Below are positions 1-8,998 of a stretch of DNA of 32,671 nt, one piece after another (position 1 is the first letter of the stretch; every line of letters starts with the position of its first letter). The notes under the pieces are model-generated. The model saw nothing but the letters and a program-made list of their open reading frames with translations. It was not told the DNA's origin and searched no databases. The translations under genes and the position numbers were made by a program. Source of the DNA: Candidatus Saccharimonadota bacterium (GTDB lineage: Bacteria; Patescibacteriota; Saccharimonadia; Saccharimonadales; Saccharimonadaceae); assembly GCA_030645815.1 (NCBI GenBank), contig JAUSMW010000211.1, positions 1 through 32,671 of the forward strand. The letters run 5' to 3'.

Positions 1-295
1 CAAACCAGTGACCCGCAGGTTCGACAAGAATGACAAAAGCATCACTCAAGCCGACAACCAAAAGTATTACTACCAATGCGGCAGCAAGGGCGTGAGGCAC
101 CTTAAAACCCGCTATAAAACGCACTAAAGGGCTGGAAAACAGTGCGATGAACCCTGCTACAAAAACAGGAAGAAATAATGTCCGGCAGAAATACAATGTG
201 TAGAGCACAGCGATTACAACCAATATGTTAAGTGCTAGCGCCATTGCACTTTCTTTTCTACCGTCTAACTTATGGATAAGTAACGGTCTGTTCAT
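1..295 (-). CDS. AI-2E family transporter, N-terminal part (cut by window edge)
   Basis: Translating the minus strand from the ATG at 295 gives 98 uninterrupted codons running off the window start. The peptide starts MNRPLLIHKLDGRKES, then has a hydrophobic stretch, a PVFVAGFIALFSSPLVRF segment and a second hydrophobic stretch beginning VPHALAAAL. This two-helix N-terminus with a short SPLVR-type loop is typical of the AI-2E/PerM permease family (multi-pass inner-membrane proteins; several members are exporters or ion antiporters rather than AI-2E transporters). An AGGA ribosome binding site lies about seven bases before the ATG. It is divergent from phoH across about 260 bp. Family assignment rests only on the N-terminal quarter, so the substrate cannot be guessed. 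Confidence 0.75.
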   Translation of the reverse strand, partial: MNRPLLIHKLDGRKESAMALALNILVVIAVLYTLYFCRTLFLPVFVAGFIALFSSPLVRFIAGFKVPHALAAALVVILLVVGLSDAFVILVEPAGHWF

Positions 296-557
296 AGAAA
301 TATCCTGCAATGTAGATCAAGTCCATCGCTTCCTGCCAATTTCGTACCACCCCCTAGAGCAAGAAAGAAAATCTCTACACCATTTAGTTTTGACTACAAG
401 AAACAATAATGAATACAAGGGGTTACTCAAACAATCTCAAAAAAACATTAGATTTTAAATACATTCAGCGCAGATTCAGCTGCAATTTGGACTTTATCCG
501 TCTCGCTGAATGGTTTAGTCTTGGTTTTCATTGAGTCACAAGAGCTTATAAACCACC

Positions 558-1619
558 TTGAACACGCAGGTTGTAGTCCCTCCAGAAATCGTCACTCAGC
601 CTTTAACGCTGGAACCCAGTGATAGTCGTCGCCTCGCCAATCTCTGCGGCCTTCTCGGCCAGCACCTGCGCCAGATTGAAGAGCGCCTTGAGATTGAAAT
701 CCGTAATCGAGGCAGCGAATTCGAACTAATCGGCCCCCAAGCCAAAATCCGCGCTGGCGCTGAATTACTGCGTAACCTCTACCTGACGACAGAGCAAAAC
801 GAACTCACCCCTGATGAAGTGCATTTAGCACTGCAAACCTCTGGTATCGAACAGCTTATGGAACAACTGGATAATGCTGAAGCTCAAGCGCTCAGCGGCG
901 AAATTCCCACAAACGTTGCAGACACGAGCAGTGATGAAGGTGGCATTACCCTGATTCGCACCAAAAAATGCACGATCAAACCACGCGGCTTGAATCAGCA
1001 GCGTTATGTACGCGCAGTTCAGAAGCACGATATCAACTTTGGTATCGGCCCCGCTGGTACCGGTAAAACCTACCTCGCCGTTGCCTGTGCAGTTGAAGCT
1101 CTGCTGAAAAATGAGATTGAACGGATCTTGCTGGTACGCCCAGCGGTAGAAGCAGGTGAAAAACTTGGTTTCCTACCTGGCGATCTCGCACAAAAGGTTG
1201 ACCCCTATTTGCGCCCGCTCTATGACGCGCTATTTGAAATGTTAGGTTTTGATACGGTCGGTAAATTGATGGAGCGCGGTGTTATTGAGGTTGCCCCTCT
1301 CGCGTTTATGCGTGGCCGCACCCTGAACAATTCATTTGTAATTCTCGATGAAAGCCAGAACACCACGCGCGAACAGATGAAAATGTTTCTGACCCGTATT
1401 GGTTTTGGTACTACTGCAGTAATTACTGGCGACCCGACCCAAATCGACTTGCCACGGGGTATGGCCTCTGGCTTGCGCCATGCGATGGAAGTGCTGGATA
1501 ACGTCAACGGTATCAGCTTCACCCACTTTACGTCCAAAGATGTGGTGCGCCATCCTATTGTTCAACGCATAGTGGAAGCTTACGAAGCCTTTGAACAACA
1601 GCAGCCGAAGCAAGACTAG
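558..1619 (+). CDS. phoH: PhoH family ATPase (PhoL/YbeZ)
   Basis: Cytoplasmic P-loop NTPase of the PhoH family, associated in many bacteria with RNA and ribosome metabolism together with YbeY. Residues 1-125 form the N-terminal KH-like region; the PhoH domain runs from about 135 to 345. Walker A is GPAGTGKT (164-171) and Walker B is FVILDESQN (about 260-268). At 353 aa the length is normal. The start is a TTG at 558: an in-frame TAA sits two codons upstream and no ATG or GTG follows nearby, so TTG is the only reasonable start that keeps the N-terminus. Its ribosome binding site is weak. The stop is 4 nt before ybeY, so the pair is an operon. The usual upstream miaB is not here; a divergent permease takes its place. 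Confidence 0.95.
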   Translation: MNTQVVVPPEIVTQPLTLEPSDSRRLANLCGLLGQHLRQIEERLEIEIRNRGSEFELIGPQAKIRAGAELLRNLYLTTEQNELTPDEVHLALQTSGIEQLMEQLDNAEAQALSGEIPTNVADTSSDEGGITLIRTKKCTIKPRGLNQQRYVRAVQKHDINFGIGPAGTGKTYLAVACAVEALLKNEIERILLVRPAVEAGEKLGFLPGDLAQKVDPYLRPLYDALFEMLGFDTVGKLMERGVIEVAPLAFMRGRTLNNSFVILDESQNTTREQMKMFLTRIGFGTTAVITGDPTQIDLPRGMASGLRHAMEVLDNVNGISFTHFTSKDVVRHPIVQRIVEAYEAFEQQQPKQD

Positions 1620-1623
1620 TCAT

Positions 1624-2091
1624 ATGACCTACCAAATCGATATCGAAAGCAATAGCCAAAACCAACAGATTCCGGCCCTGCCTGAACTTGAGCGCTGGAT
1701 AAGTGCTGCATTGCAAAGCCAGAGTTTTGAGGACGCCGAAGTCAGTGTCTATATCGTAGACGAAGACGAAGGTCAGGAATTAAACGCGCAATATCGTGGC
1801 AAAGATTATCCGACCAATGTGCTCTCCTTCCCTGCCGATATCGCTGAGGAAGTAGGTGTGCCGCTGCTTGGTGACTTGGTGGTTTGCGCTCCGGTCGTGG
1901 AGCGCGAGGCGCAAGAGCAAGGCAAAACCCTGCAAGCACATTGGGCGCATATGTTAATTCACGGCACCTTGCATTTAGTCGGTTTCGACCATATCGATGA
2001 CGATGAGGCCGAGACCATGGAAACCCTGGAAACCCAAATCGTCACCGGTTTAGGGTATCCTGCCCCCTATCAAGACATCACTGAAGAATAA
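1624..2091 (+). CDS. ybeY: Endoribonuclease YbeY (rRNA maturation factor)
   Basis: YbeY is a single-strand-specific zinc endoribonuclease needed for 16S rRNA 3' maturation and ribosome quality control. The signature HGTLHLVGFDH is present at residues 113-123, supplying three zinc histidines (H113, H117, H123), and the conserved Arg of the YRGKDYPTNVLSFP block is at 58. Starting at the ATG at 1624 gives 155 aa, the usual family length. A longer reading from a TTG at 1591 would overlap phoH by 29 nt and is less likely. It lies 4 nt after phoH and about 20 nt before corC, in the standard gammaproteobacterial order. Confidence 0.96.
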   Translation: MTYQIDIESNSQNQQIPALPELERWISAALQSQSFEDAEVSVYIVDEDEGQELNAQYRGKDYPTNVLSFPADIAEEVGVPLLGDLVVCAPVVEREAQEQGKTLQAHWAHMLIHGTLHLVGFDHIDDDEAETMETLETQIVTGLGYPAPYQDITEE

Positions 2092-2112
2092 AAGACCTTG
2101 GGAAACTACATC

Positions 2113-2970
2113 ATGTCGGACGACCATCCGAGTAGCACAACTACTGAAAAGCACGAACGATCCTGGCTGGACAAAGTTCTCCATGCCTTCAGCGCGGAAC
2201 CTAAATCCCGCGATGAGCTGATGGAGATTATCAAAGATGCAGCCGATAACCACCTGCTTGACCAGGAAGCACTCAGCATTATCGAAGGTGCGCTGGATGT
2301 TTCTTCACTGCAAGCACGTGAAATCATGGTACCCCGCTCCCACATAGTGGCCATCCGTTTAGAAGATTCCCTGGAAGAATACTTACCGCAATTAATTGAA
2401 TCCGGTCATTCACGTTTTCCAGTAATCGGCGAAAACATCGACGACATAAAAGGCATTCTACTCGCCAAGGATTTACTTCCTCTCGCCTTGAAAGGTAAAG
2501 AGAACTTTAACTTGGAGAGCGTGTTACGGCCGGCCACTATTGTCCCGGAAAGTAAACGGGTTAATATTTTGCTGCGTGAATTCCGCGAAAACCGCTACCA
2601 CATGGCGCTGGTAATGGACGAATACGGCGGCATAACTGGCCTGCTCACCATTGAAGATATTCTCGAAGAAATTGTCGGTGAAATTGAAGACGAAACCGAT
2701 GAGCAGGAAAACGCTACCGATTTCATCAAACGCGTGAGTGAGAATGATTACATCATTAAAGCACTCACACCGATCGAGAGCTTCAACGATTTTTTCAAAA
2801 CCACATTTAGCGATGACGACTTTGATACACTTGGCGGCATTTTAATGCAAGAGTTCGGTCATCTCCCCAAACGCAACGAAGTCGTACAAATGGACAACCT
2901 GCAGTTTCGCGTACTCTACGCAGATAATCGGCAGATACATTTATTGCGCATGACGGTCATGAACGATTAA
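2113..2970 (+). CDS. corC: CorC/HlyC family CBS-domain protein (YbeX)
   Basis: Soluble 285-aa protein with a CBS pair (about residues 68-195; MVPRSHIVAI and MALVMDEYGGITGLLTIEDILEE regions) followed by the CorC/HlyC transporter-associated domain (about 205-285, containing FDTLGG). Proteins of this type have been linked to Mg/Co efflux and, more recently, to ribosome biology, which suits its position after ybeY. I chose the ATG at 2113 because GGGAA sits eight bases upstream; a TTG at 2098 would add five residues with no benefit. The gene ends directly at a strong terminator, marking the end of the phoH-ybeY-corC operon. Confidence 0.93.
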   Translation: MSDDHPSSTTTEKHERSWLDKVLHAFSAEPKSRDELMEIIKDAADNHLLDQEALSIIEGALDVSSLQAREIMVPRSHIVAIRLEDSLEEYLPQLIESGHSRFPVIGENIDDIKGILLAKDLLPLALKGKENFNLESVLRPATIVPESKRVNILLREFRENRYHMALVMDEYGGITGLLTIEDILEEIVGEIEDETDEQENATDFIKRVSENDYIIKALTPIESFNDFFKTTFSDDDFDTLGGILMQEFGHLPKRNEVVQMDNLQFRVLYADNRQIHLLRMTVMND

Positions 2971-3001
2971 AAAAATCCCGCCGAAATGGCGGGATTTTTT
3001 T
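2971..3001 (+). terminator. Rho-independent terminator after corC
   Basis: AATCCCGCC (2974-2982) pairs perfectly with GGCGGGATT (2988-2996) around a 5-nt GAAAT loop and is followed by a run of Ts; the A-run before it lets it act on both strands. It begins at the corC stop codon and separates corC from lnt. Confidence 0.93.
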
Positions 3002-3028
3002 AGGTAACTCACATACAGATAATTATTT

Positions 3029-4582
3029 ATGCACGAAAAAATACTGGCATTACCCAAAACAATTGCGTTGTTAATCGCGTTCGTTAGCGGGGCATTAATC
3101 ACCTTCAGCTTTGCACCCTTTAATAGCTGGCCAATTGCCATTATCAGCTTGACTACATTGGCACTGCTATTAAAAGCACAAACAATCAAAACCATACTCT
3201 GGCGCAGCTTTATTTTTGGTGTCGGCTTTTACGCTGCAGGCATTCATTGGATTTATGTCAGCATCCATAATTTTGGTGGTGCATCACCATTATTTGCCGG
3301 CTTTTTGGTGTTTCTGTTTGCCTGTTTTATGGCTGTAGTTTTTACAGGGCCTTTTTATGTCCTTGCGCGGTGGTACAGCCACAACAGATTTGCATTAATC
3401 CTCGCCCTACCAGTGTGCTGGTTACTGGGCGAATGGATGCGCACCTGGTTACTAACAGGGTTCCCATGGTTATTTTTAGGCTACGCACATTTAAACACTC
3501 CACTGGCAGGTTGGGCGCCAATCGGCGGCGTGCTGAGCATTGGATTTATTCTTGCACTCACCGCCGGTGTTATCGCCGAGTGGTTATGGCACATCAGGAA
3601 TGCACAACCCAAAAAAGTAACCTTGATGATCGCCAGTTGCTGCTGTGTCATTATTTGGATTGCGGGAGCCGGTTTAAAAACCATCACTTGGGCAGAACCC
3701 GATGCCACGGCGATCAAAGTCGGCATGGTACAACCCAATGTCGATCAAAGTACTAAACTCAGTTTTGATGAAAACACCACTATCGCCGCACTTAATCAGT
3801 TGCGCGAACTCAGCACAAACTTATGGAGCAATGATTGGGTGGTCTGGCCAGAGGCCGCGATTCCCACAACACTGACCTATCAGGATGCACTACCCTTTTT
3901 GGAAGAGATGAATAGCAAAGCCGCTGAACATGATACGGCATTGTTTACCGGCGTCATTTTTGAAGACAAAAAACAACACAAATATTACAACTCCATTGCA
4001 GGATTAGGACAAGGTTATGGCTTTTACCATAAACGCCGGTTGGTGCCTTTTGGAGAATATGTGCCACTGGAAAATCAGATACGAGGATTGATTGAATTTT
4101 TTAATTTACCCACATCGTTTATTCATTTGGGTCCGCAAGACCAACACGGCTTGATCGCCAAAGGCGTGCGTATTACTCCGGCGATTTGCTATGAAATTGT
4201 GTACCCGGATTTAATCGCACAAGCGGCCAAAGAAACCCAAGTATTGTTGAGCGTAAACAATCTCGGCTGGTTTTTAGATTCCATCCAAGCTAAACAATTT
4301 ATGCAGATGGCACAAATGCGCGCCCTCGAAACTGGCCGCTATTTGGTGTACAGCACGAACAACGGCCCCAGTGCCATTATTGATAACCATGGCAAGATTC
4401 TCAGCCAAAGCGATTCATTTAAAGCCCAAACCTTTAGCGGTGAAATCCACGCGGTCAAAGACTGGACGCCCTTTATGGTTTACGGCAGCGGACCACTGGT
4501 TATTTTGGTAACATTATTATTACTCAGCATCAGCCTGCCACAGCTGTTCAAGCGCGAAGTCGCGCTCGAAGAAGGGCGATAA
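3029..4582 (+). CDS. lnt: Apolipoprotein N-acyltransferase
   Basis: Inner-membrane enzyme that adds the third acyl chain to the N-terminal diacylglyceryl-cysteine of apolipoproteins, the last step of lipoprotein maturation. The N-terminal half (about 1-220) is a bundle of hydrophobic helices; the C-terminal half is the nitrilase-fold periplasmic domain. The catalytic Glu-Lys-Cys set is visible: E275 in WPEAAIP, K335 in HKRRLVPFGEYVP and C387 in PAICYEIVYPD. K335 and C387 fall at the same numbers as in the E. coli enzyme. Its length (517 aa) is normal and a final membrane helix is present near the C-terminus. It follows corC after a terminator, so it probably has its own promoter in the short gap. 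Confidence 0.96.
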   Translation: MHEKILALPKTIALLIAFVSGALITFSFAPFNSWPIAIISLTTLALLLKAQTIKTILWRSFIFGVGFYAAGIHWIYVSIHNFGGASPLFAGFLVFLFACFMAVVFTGPFYVLARWYSHNRFALILALPVCWLLGEWMRTWLLTGFPWLFLGYAHLNTPLAGWAPIGGVLSIGFILALTAGVIAEWLWHIRNAQPKKVTLMIASCCCVIIWIAGAGLKTITWAEPDATAIKVGMVQPNVDQSTKLSFDENTTIAALNQLRELSTNLWSNDWVVWPEAAIPTTLTYQDALPFLEEMNSKAAEHDTALFTGVIFEDKKQHKYYNSIAGLGQGYGFYHKRRLVPFGEYVPLENQIRGLIEFFNLPTSFIHLGPQDQHGLIAKGVRITPAICYEIVYPDLIAQAAKETQVLLSVNNLGWFLDSIQAKQFMQMAQMRALETGRYLVYSTNNGPSAIIDNHGKILSQSDSFKAQTFSGEIHAVKDWTPFMVYGSGPLVILVTLLLLSISLPQLFKREVALEEGR

Positions 4583-4671
4583 TTATTTCGAATGTAATAG
4601 CAAGATTGGTGGTGTATGGCATTCCGATTAGGGATAAAGTAAAAACTATCTGAATCTTGCAACTCACTACC

Positions 4672-5649
4672 ATGACATCACCTTCCATACCAACAACTAG
4701 CAAAGCCACAAACGATCCACGCTGGCGATTATTAGGGGATGCTAGCGCCGACGGGCAATTTATTTACGCGGTGATTACTACCGGTATTTACTGCCGCCCC
4801 GGGTGTCCGTCGCGTCGCGCCAATCCCGATAATGTGCGTTTTTTTAACAACCACACCGACGCTGAAAGCGCTGGCTTTCGCGCGTGTAAACGATGCCACC
4901 CACAACATATCAGCAGCGATGTATTACAAACACAACGCATTACCGATCTCTGCCGGCTTATCGAAACTGCCATACAAGAGCCTTCACTCGCCGAGCTTGC
5001 CAATTACTCCGGCATCAGCACCTATCATCTGCAACGTTTATTTAAAACAGCGACAGGCTTGAGCCCCAAGGCCTATGCTAAAGCGCATAGGCGGCAACAA
5101 GATCGGCAAGAACTACCTACCCGAACCAAAGGAAAAGCCACAATGATTATGTATTTTTCTCTTGGCCAGTGTTCGCTCGGTCAGCTCTTGGTGGCACAGA
5201 ACGCAAAAGGCATCTGCGCTATTTTATTGGGTGATGATGCGGAATATTTGCGCGCTGATTTACAGCAGCGCTTTCCTTCAGCAGTGTTGCATGAAGACAA
5301 CGCACAACTGAAAAAAAACATCACACAAGTGATCAACGCTATTGAGCAACCAACAGCCAATCTACACTTGCCGCTGGATATCCAAGGCACCGTCTTTCAA
5401 CACCGGGTGTGGGATGCGCTGCAAAAAATTCCCGCAGGTGAAACACGCAGCTACACCGATATTGCTCAGGCAATTGGTTCACCCAAGGCAGTGCGCGCTG
5501 TCGCTGGCGCTTGCGCTGCCAATGCCATTGCCGTATTAATTCCCTGTCACCGGGTAGTGCGCAATGATGGCAATTTGTCCGGCTATCGCTGGGGTGTTGA
5601 TCGCAAACAACAATTGCTGCAACGCGAAGCGGACAACGCTAAAACCTAA
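4672..5649 (+). CDS. ada: Ada-type methyltransferase with a shortened AraC domain
   Basis: Repairs alkylated DNA by transferring methyl groups to its own cysteines, and in intact homologues acts as the transcription activator of the adaptive response. The N-terminal zinc site has C41, C45, C72 and C75 (YCRPGC and CKRC). One AraC helix-turn-helix follows (about 85-140). The O6-methylguanine methyltransferase domain (about 162-322) has the active-site IPCHRV at C292. Compared with E. coli Ada (354 aa), about 40 residues that hold the second AraC helix-turn-helix are missing between RRQQDRQELP and YFSLGQCSLG. An AAAGGA motif lies shortly before an internal ATG at 5143 at this junction. The ATG at 4672 is preferred over the TTG at 4657. 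It may repair DNA but activate transcription poorly. Confidence 0.9.
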   Translation: MTSPSIPTTSKATNDPRWRLLGDASADGQFIYAVITTGIYCRPGCPSRRANPDNVRFFNNHTDAESAGFRACKRCHPQHISSDVLQTQRITDLCRLIETAIQEPSLAELANYSGISTYHLQRLFKTATGLSPKAYAKAHRRQQDRQELPTRTKGKATMIMYFSLGQCSLGQLLVAQNAKGICAILLGDDAEYLRADLQQRFPSAVLHEDNAQLKKNITQVINAIEQPTANLHLPLDIQGTVFQHRVWDALQKIPAGETRSYTDIAQAIGSPKAVRAVAGACAANAIAVLIPCHRVVRNDGNLSGYRWGVDRKQQLLQREADNAKT

Positions 5650-5753
5650 TGCACTGGTGATAGTCATCGATATCAGCTCGGTAATTTCGACGTTTAACGC
5701 AATCGAGTCTATTATTAGCCGAATAACTCTCTCTACTTATGAAGGTATAGCCA

Positions 5754-6113
5754 ATGATTCTGGCCACCAACATCCTGATACTACTAATCGCCTTACTGCA
5801 TATTTATATCCTGATACTGGAAATGTTTCTCTGGGATAAACCCGCCGGCCTGCGCACCTTTCGGCAAACACCTGAAAAGGCTGCCGCAACTAAAGTGCTG
5901 GCCGCTAACCAAGGCTTATATAACGGGTTTTTAGCGGCAGGATTATTCTGGGGCTTGCTGTTGGGAGACGAGGGAAGAGCAATCTGTATTTTTTTTCTGG
6001 TATGCATCGCTATAGCAGGTATATTTGGAGCCGCAACTGCTGCGCGCAAAATTCTGTTTATTCAAACGCTACCTGCTTCAGCGGCATTAATACTGATTTT
6101 TTTCACGCTGTAA
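5754..6113 (+). CDS. DUF1304 family small membrane protein
   Basis: A 119-aa protein with about four hydrophobic segments and the block LEMFLWDKPAGLRTF...TKVLAANQGLYNGFLAAGLFWG, which is the recognisable core of DUF1304. The family has no established function. GAAGG is placed eight bases before the ATG. Only about 20 nt separate it from the next small membrane-protein gene, so the two are probably cotranscribed. Confidence 0.88.
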   Translation: MILATNILILLIALLHIYILILEMFLWDKPAGLRTFRQTPEKAAATKVLAANQGLYNGFLAAGLFWGLLLGDEGRAICIFFLVCIAIAGIFGAATAARKILFIQTLPASAALILIFFTL

Positions 6114-6135
6114 TTCACTCAAGAGGCAATAACAA

Positions 6136-6351
6136 ATGCATTTACAAAAAAAACTAGGCATTGGTTTTATTTTCTTTGGTTTAATTATCATAGTTACGAT
6201 GTATTTTGTCGCGGATGGCGGCGCCTTTGTGTTTTGTGCCCTGCTGGGATTGATGGCCATTTTTTTCGGCGCCTTCCAGTTGATGATCACTGCCGATCTG
6301 ACAACAACTAAAACAAACAGCAAACCAAAAATTAAAAAAGCACGTCATTAA
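6136..6351 (+). CDS. Small two-helix membrane protein, function unknown
   Basis: The 71-aa product has two strongly hydrophobic stretches (about 8-27 and 31-53) and a basic C-terminal tail rich in Lys and Thr ending KIKKARH, which would face the cytoplasm. AGAGG is placed correctly before the ATG. I do not recognise the family. A weak hairpin (AATCCCG at 6359, CGGGATT at 6381) follows but lacks a T-run, so termination there is uncertain. Confidence 0.6.
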   Translation: MHLQKKLGIGFIFFGLIIIVTMYFVADGGAFVFCALLGLMAIFFGAFQLMITADLTTTKTNSKPKIKKARH

Positions 6352-6512
6352 AGCTGAAAATCCCGTCGGCAAATAACCCTCGGGATTCACCATCACTCCC
6401 CTGCCACGCACAACACCTGCAACCAAACTGTAACAAAGTACAATTAACCTGTGTAACCACTCCCGCCCCCCTTTCAGCCTGCAATTATTTGATCTGGCAA
6501 TGGACACAGGTA

Positions 6513-7667
6513 ATGAATCCGTTAAAAAGTATATCTACTTGGGGTCATCAATTGGACGGCACCCTCCAGCGCTACAAATCTCTGGTATATCCTCAGCGCT
6601 ATCTGGAATACCGCCGCTGGCTTCGCCAACAAAATCGCATGATTCCGCAGGACAAACCTATTGTCGTGTTGGATTTTCGCGATACCCGAATTGATGGCCC
6701 CCAAGGGCGGCGCTTTTATTCTCTATTTGTGTTCTTTATCCGCGCCGGATTTTATCCCGTGTTGCCCGATAATTATTTAGTGTTGGGCAATATTCAAGAC
6801 AAATATAAAAAACTCTGTTTGTTAGAAGATTTTTCTGTTCTTCTACATGAACAGGATTTACCACAAGGCTATTTACTGATTACCGATAAATGGTATTCAA
6901 ACCTTACCCATAAAGCGAAAAAAATCATTAGTGTTAATTACCAGCCTAATTATCAAACTGAAGATGCCTGCTTCCCAATGCCCTTCCCGATGTTTCCACC
7001 ACTCTATGCTGCTCAGCAAGATTTGCACTTGCAAACTTATCGTCAGCAACCGCGTCAATGGCAAATATTTTTTGGCGGCGATGTCGAACCTGGCAAATAC
7101 AATAAAAAATCGATTCGTAAAATATATGCAAAACTGAGCCGTGCGCAAATATTGGATTGCATGACACGAACACTTACCTCTGAATGCATTGTTGAATTAC
7201 AAAATGATTCAGTGCGGCAGAACGCCGAAGAAAAACAACATGGCGGATTGATAGTCATGAATACTCGCCACTGCAAAGTAGCACCAGAAGAGTGGCTGGG
7301 CACGCTTGCCCGTGCGCGCTTCTTTTTAGCTTGTCCGGGTGTGCGTTATCCTATGTCACATAATTTAATTGAGGCCATGGCGGTGGGCAGTGTGCCTATT
7401 ACCCAGTATCCGGAAATGTTTTTTCCACCGCTGGAGGATGGAAAGAATTGCCTGACATTCAACAATGAAACGGAATTACAAACCGCAATCACCAAAGCCA
7501 TGACAATGAGCGAGCCCATTCTCGCCGCAATGGCAAAAGCAGCGACTGACTACTACGACAACTATTTAGCGCCAACGGCGAGCGTCCACCGTTTACTCAA
7601 CCATAAACCAGGCAATATCAGTTTGCGGCTTTTGCCATTTTTAAAAGCGGGCGGCGGTTTTGCTTAG
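6513..7667 (+). CDS. Putative glycosyltransferase (GT-B / exostosin-like)
   Basis: Predicted cytoplasmic sugar transferase of 384 aa with no signal peptide. The informative part is the C-terminal third: CPGVRYPMSHNLIEAMAVG followed by SVPITQYPEMF and then DGKNCLTF (about residues 274-315). This resembles the nucleotide-sugar binding region of GT-B enzymes and exostosin-like proteins (acidic residue, small-residue patch, then Pro). FFGGDVEPGKYNKKS near 187 also resembles the start of that domain. The ATG at 6513 is chosen over the TTG at 6489. It stands alone, with no cell-surface polysaccharide cluster around it, so its substrate is unknown. Confidence 0.6.
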   Translation: MNPLKSISTWGHQLDGTLQRYKSLVYPQRYLEYRRWLRQQNRMIPQDKPIVVLDFRDTRIDGPQGRRFYSLFVFFIRAGFYPVLPDNYLVLGNIQDKYKKLCLLEDFSVLLHEQDLPQGYLLITDKWYSNLTHKAKKIISVNYQPNYQTEDACFPMPFPMFPPLYAAQQDLHLQTYRQQPRQWQIFFGGDVEPGKYNKKSIRKIYAKLSRAQILDCMTRTLTSECIVELQNDSVRQNAEEKQHGGLIVMNTRHCKVAPEEWLGTLARARFFLACPGVRYPMSHNLIEAMAVGSVPITQYPEMFFPPLEDGKNCLTFNNETELQTAITKAMTMSEPILAAMAKAATDYYDNYLAPTASVHRLLNHKPGNISLRLLPFLKAGGGFA

Positions 7668-8105
7668 CATTACAAGTATGGAGGTATGGGTTCCGTCCAC
7701 CTGCCACCTGGGCTCAAGCAAGCCGTTTGTACGACCCCCGACCACTGACGGAAGTGGAATTGATTGTTCAGCTGAATGCACAATCAACTTACAGGTAATT
7801 GTATAAATGCTTAAAAATCAACACGTTATTTTGGTCGATCGCTATAAATTGAAAAAAATACAGCTGGCATGAAAGTATTTCAAATAAACATTTAAAAATC
7901 AGGCGAAAAAACAAGGGAAAATGCTTACATAACTCAGGGTTTCAAGCAAAAAGCACTTGAGAAACCACACTATTATAAGTTCACTAACATAAATATCGTT
8001 CACTGGCACACATGTTGCAAAATCCTTTTCACTCAAAAAAATTCAGGTATTAGTCTTCACTCAACAGCAAGATTATTTTCTTTTTTGATGAGAAAGGGGA
8101 AACAT
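7668..8105 (+). other. 438-bp intergenic region upstream of the Crp/Fnr gene
   Basis: No ORF here looks real. The first 130 bp are comparatively GC-rich and contain inverted repeats: TTCCGTC (7691-7697) with GACGGAA (7747-7753), and a tighter hairpin at 7760-7787. The rest is AT-rich. It presumably holds the promoter of the regulator gene, but I find no convincing -35/-10 pair. Confidence 0.4.
7760..7787. repeat. Inverted repeat / hairpin
   Basis: TTGATTGT (7760-7767) is exactly complementary to ACAATCAA (7780-7787), with a 12-nt spacer that itself contains the palindrome TTCAGCTGAA. There is no T-run after it, so it is not an obvious terminator. It could be an operator or part of a structured leader RNA. 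Confidence 0.4.
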
Positions 8106-8852
8106 ATGTCAACCTATATTAATTCACAAAAAAATCTTCTTATTGACGCACTTAGCACGGAAACCCAGTGTCGCATGCGGCCTCATCTCGAAGTGGTTCC
8201 ATTGGAGAAAGGAACCGTACTCGCTGAATCTGGCGATGTTATGAAACATGTTTATTTTCCAATAGATTCTATCGTGTCATTGCTGTATGACACCAGAGAA
8301 GGTAACTCTACAGAAATATCCCTTGTTGGAAATGAAGGTTTTGTCGGAATTGCGTTATTCATGGGGGGCGAAAGCACGCCGAGCCGCGCGGTAGTACAGA
8401 GTGCAGGTCATGCATATCGACTGTCGAGTAGAAAATTTAAAGAAGAGCTCGGCCGACACGGGGATTTGCAAGAGCTCATGTTGCGCTACATTCAATCGCT
8501 CTTCACACAAATGGCGCAAACAGCAGTATGTAATCGCCATCATTCAATTAATCAACAGTTATGTAGATTTCTGTTACTCATGCTGGATCGGCTCTCAACT
8601 AATCACTTACTACTGACGCAAGAAATAATTGCAAACATGTTAGGCGTGCGACGCGAGGGCGTTACTGATGCAGCAGGAAAATTACAAAAATCAGGCGTGA
8701 TTGAATATACTCGCGGTCGCATAACGGTCTTGGATAGAGGCGAATTGGAAAACTTGACCTGCGAGTGTTACTCGATTGTGAAACAGGAAACTGATCGCTT
8801 GCTGCCGAAGGCTCACTGTGATCGGCATAATGTTTACCGTCAAATTGCGTAG
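8106..8852 (+). CDS. Crp/Fnr family transcriptional regulator
   Basis: The 248-aa product has an N-terminal cyclic-nucleotide-binding-like beta-barrel (about 25-120; LEKGTVLAESGDVMKHVYFP, NEGFVGIALFMGG) and a C-terminal winged helix of the Crp type (about 168-212; LTQEIIANMLGVRREGVTDAAGKL, then VIEYTRGRITVLDRGEL). The canonical cAMP phosphate-binding GE...R.S cassette is not evident and no N-terminal Fe-S cysteine cluster is present, so the ligand is unclear. I chose the ATG at 8106 because AAGGGG lies six to seven bases upstream; earlier TTG and ATG codons (8085, 8088) lie before that site. It is monocistronic by spacing. Confidence 0.87.
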   Translation: MSTYINSQKNLLIDALSTETQCRMRPHLEVVPLEKGTVLAESGDVMKHVYFPIDSIVSLLYDTREGNSTEISLVGNEGFVGIALFMGGESTPSRAVVQSAGHAYRLSSRKFKEELGRHGDLQELMLRYIQSLFTQMAQTAVCNRHHSINQQLCRFLLLMLDRLSTNHLLLTQEIIANMLGVRREGVTDAAGKLQKSGVIEYTRGRITVLDRGELENLTCECYSIVKQETDRLLPKAHCDRHNVYRQIA

Positions 8853-8998
8853 TGCTAACATTTCCTGATAAATCCAGCGTTGCGAAGTAATGGCAGCCTG
8901 TTGCTTTGACAGCGATTCCAAGAGAATTGAATGTTCAGTCTAAATAGCAGATGCTACTGTCTCACTTGTAACAACCAATAGGCATGGAGTACAGGACT

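Noticed and set aside
393-425. TTGACT as a possible -35 for phoH
   Set aside because: No acceptable -10 at 16-18 bp, and it is far from the start codon.
225-458. 77-aa + strand ORF upstream of phoH
   Set aside because: It overlaps the start of the minus-strand AI-2E-type permease gene, has no recognisable domain and looks like a shadow plus intergenic sequence.
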